From positions 62,001 to 126,000 of the forward strand of contig AJFK01000227.1 of the NCBI GenBank assembly GCA_000467715.1: DNA of 64,000 bases, given 5' to 3'. The position numbers were made by a program, and so were the translations under genes. The notes beneath the pieces are model-generated. The model had not been told where the DNA came from. It saw only the letters and a program-made list of their open reading frames with translations, and did no database searches. The DNA comes from Hysterium pulicare CBS 123377 (taxonomy: Eukaryota > Ascomycota > Dothideomycetes > Hysteriales > Hysteriaceae). This document shows positions 63,493 to 64,000 of the stretch, piece after piece (position 1 is the stretch's first letter; every line of letters starts with the position of its first letter).

Positions 63493-64000
63493 ATGTCCGC
63501 AGCATCGAGTGTCCTGTCGCAGACTCTCCAGTCCATTACGACCACCAAGATGCGTGAGCAGGACAAGCGCAGAAAGTCATTCGAAAATCACAAATCCAGG
63601 ATTATTCAGGATGCCGATAAGACAGATGATCTGGTCGAGCGACTCAAAACCCTCTTGCTCGGGATCAAAAAAAATTCATCCATCAATACTGGCGTTGGGT
63701 ACCTCGACGATGATCTCAAGAGTCTGATCGCAAACATCAGTCGCTATATCGAACAGTCTCAATATGATCCATCAGTCTCTCCCGCCATTCTTCAAACTTT
63801 CGAAGCCTCCCTCCGCAACAAACTCGAACAAGAAAGCCATCGCCTCAACTTCGCGGACCTGTACTACCGACTGCTTGTTGAATGGGTCGAACCATCCAAA
63901 GAACCGATCTCATACTCGGAGCAGACATCACTGGATGGGCCATTTGAACACGTCGAGCGTGATCGCCTCCAGCAGCTAAAAGACAAGTTCGCTCGAGTTG
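63493..64000 (+). CDS. Unrecognised protein, N-terminal part (partial)
   Basis: The frame is open from ATG 63493 (CAAAATGTCCGCAGC) to the window edge, giving 169 residues. It starts MSAASSVLSQTLQSITTTK and continues with charged, helix-forming sequence (MREQDKRRKSFENHKSRI, DDLVERLKTLLLGI) that could form a coiled coil, then LKSLIANISRYIEQSQYDPS and FADLYYRLLVEWVEP. Codon use and the steady amphipathic pattern support a real gene, and the QTLQSITTTK start seems to me to be shared among fungal proteins I cannot name. No domain with a known function is visible. It continues beyond the window. Confidence 0.7.
   Translation, partial: MSAASSVLSQTLQSITTTKMREQDKRRKSFENHKSRIIQDADKTDDLVERLKTLLLGIKKNSSINTGVGYLDDDLKSLIANISRYIEQSQYDPSVSPAILQTFEASLRNKLEQESHRLNFADLYYRLLVEWVEPSKEPISYSEQTSLDGPFEHVERDRLQQLKDKFARV

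Overview
The window is nuclear DNA of a filamentous ascomycete (Pezizomycotina). Introns are numerous and short (about 45-75 nt, one of 150 nt), with GTAAGT/GTGAGT-type donors, CTAAC-like branch sites and YAG acceptors. The families present (SAT4-type rhodopsin-like membrane proteins, Ayg1-like hydrolase, FAD-linked BBE oxidases, C2H2 proteins with an N-terminal helical region, DUF1212/Prm10 transporter) fit Leotiomycetes, but the class is an inference. I joined exons by reading splice sites and checking phase; every multi-exon model given as a complete gene sums to a multiple of three.

Layout. 0-8 kb: the 3' end of ORC5, a DCAF4/WDR21-like WD40 protein, a SelO/Fmp40 AMPylase and a C2H2 zinc-finger protein. 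8-10.5 kb: gene-poor, with decayed ORFs. 10.5-24 kb: an allantoate-permease-type MFS transporter, a 2-oxoglutarate/Fe(II) oxygenase, a large glycosylated membrane protein, two alpha/beta hydrolases (one Ayg1-like) and an aquaglyceroporin with unusual pore motifs. 24.7-30.1 kb: a catalytically eroded Gfd2-like nuclease paralogue, a diverged direct repeat, a 302-bp hAT-type MITE and a membrane-protein pseudogene. 30.5-41.6 kb: a compact set of oxidative and tailoring genes (rhodopsin-like membrane protein, methyltransferase, P450, alpha/beta hydrolase, UbiA-family prenyltransferase or terpene cyclase, secreted FAD oxidase) that looks like a biosynthetic gene cluster with UbiA as the only candidate core enzyme. 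42-44.8 kb: a Prm10/ThrE-like transporter, probably housekeeping. 46.8-50.5 kb: an FAD monooxygenase and a second P450, possibly an outlying part of the cluster. 52 kb: tRNA-His(GTG). 52.8-64 kb: a second, better-preserved Gfd2-like nuclease with a zinc knuckle, an F-box-like/DUF7730-type protein, a divergent RING pair of which one copy is broken, a GH35 beta-galactosidase, and the 5' part of an unrecognised gene.

How the genes fit together. The strongest system candidate is the UbiA-centred group: methyltransferase/P450 and hydrolase/UbiA are convergent pairs, and P450/hydrolase and UbiA/oxidase are divergent pairs with shared intergenic promoters. No polyketide synthase, NRPS or canonical terpene synthase lies in the window. 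Two duplicated families (Gfd2-like nuclease, RING protein) each have one copy that keeps most key residues and one that has lost them. No LTR element, virus-like element or CRISPR array was found.
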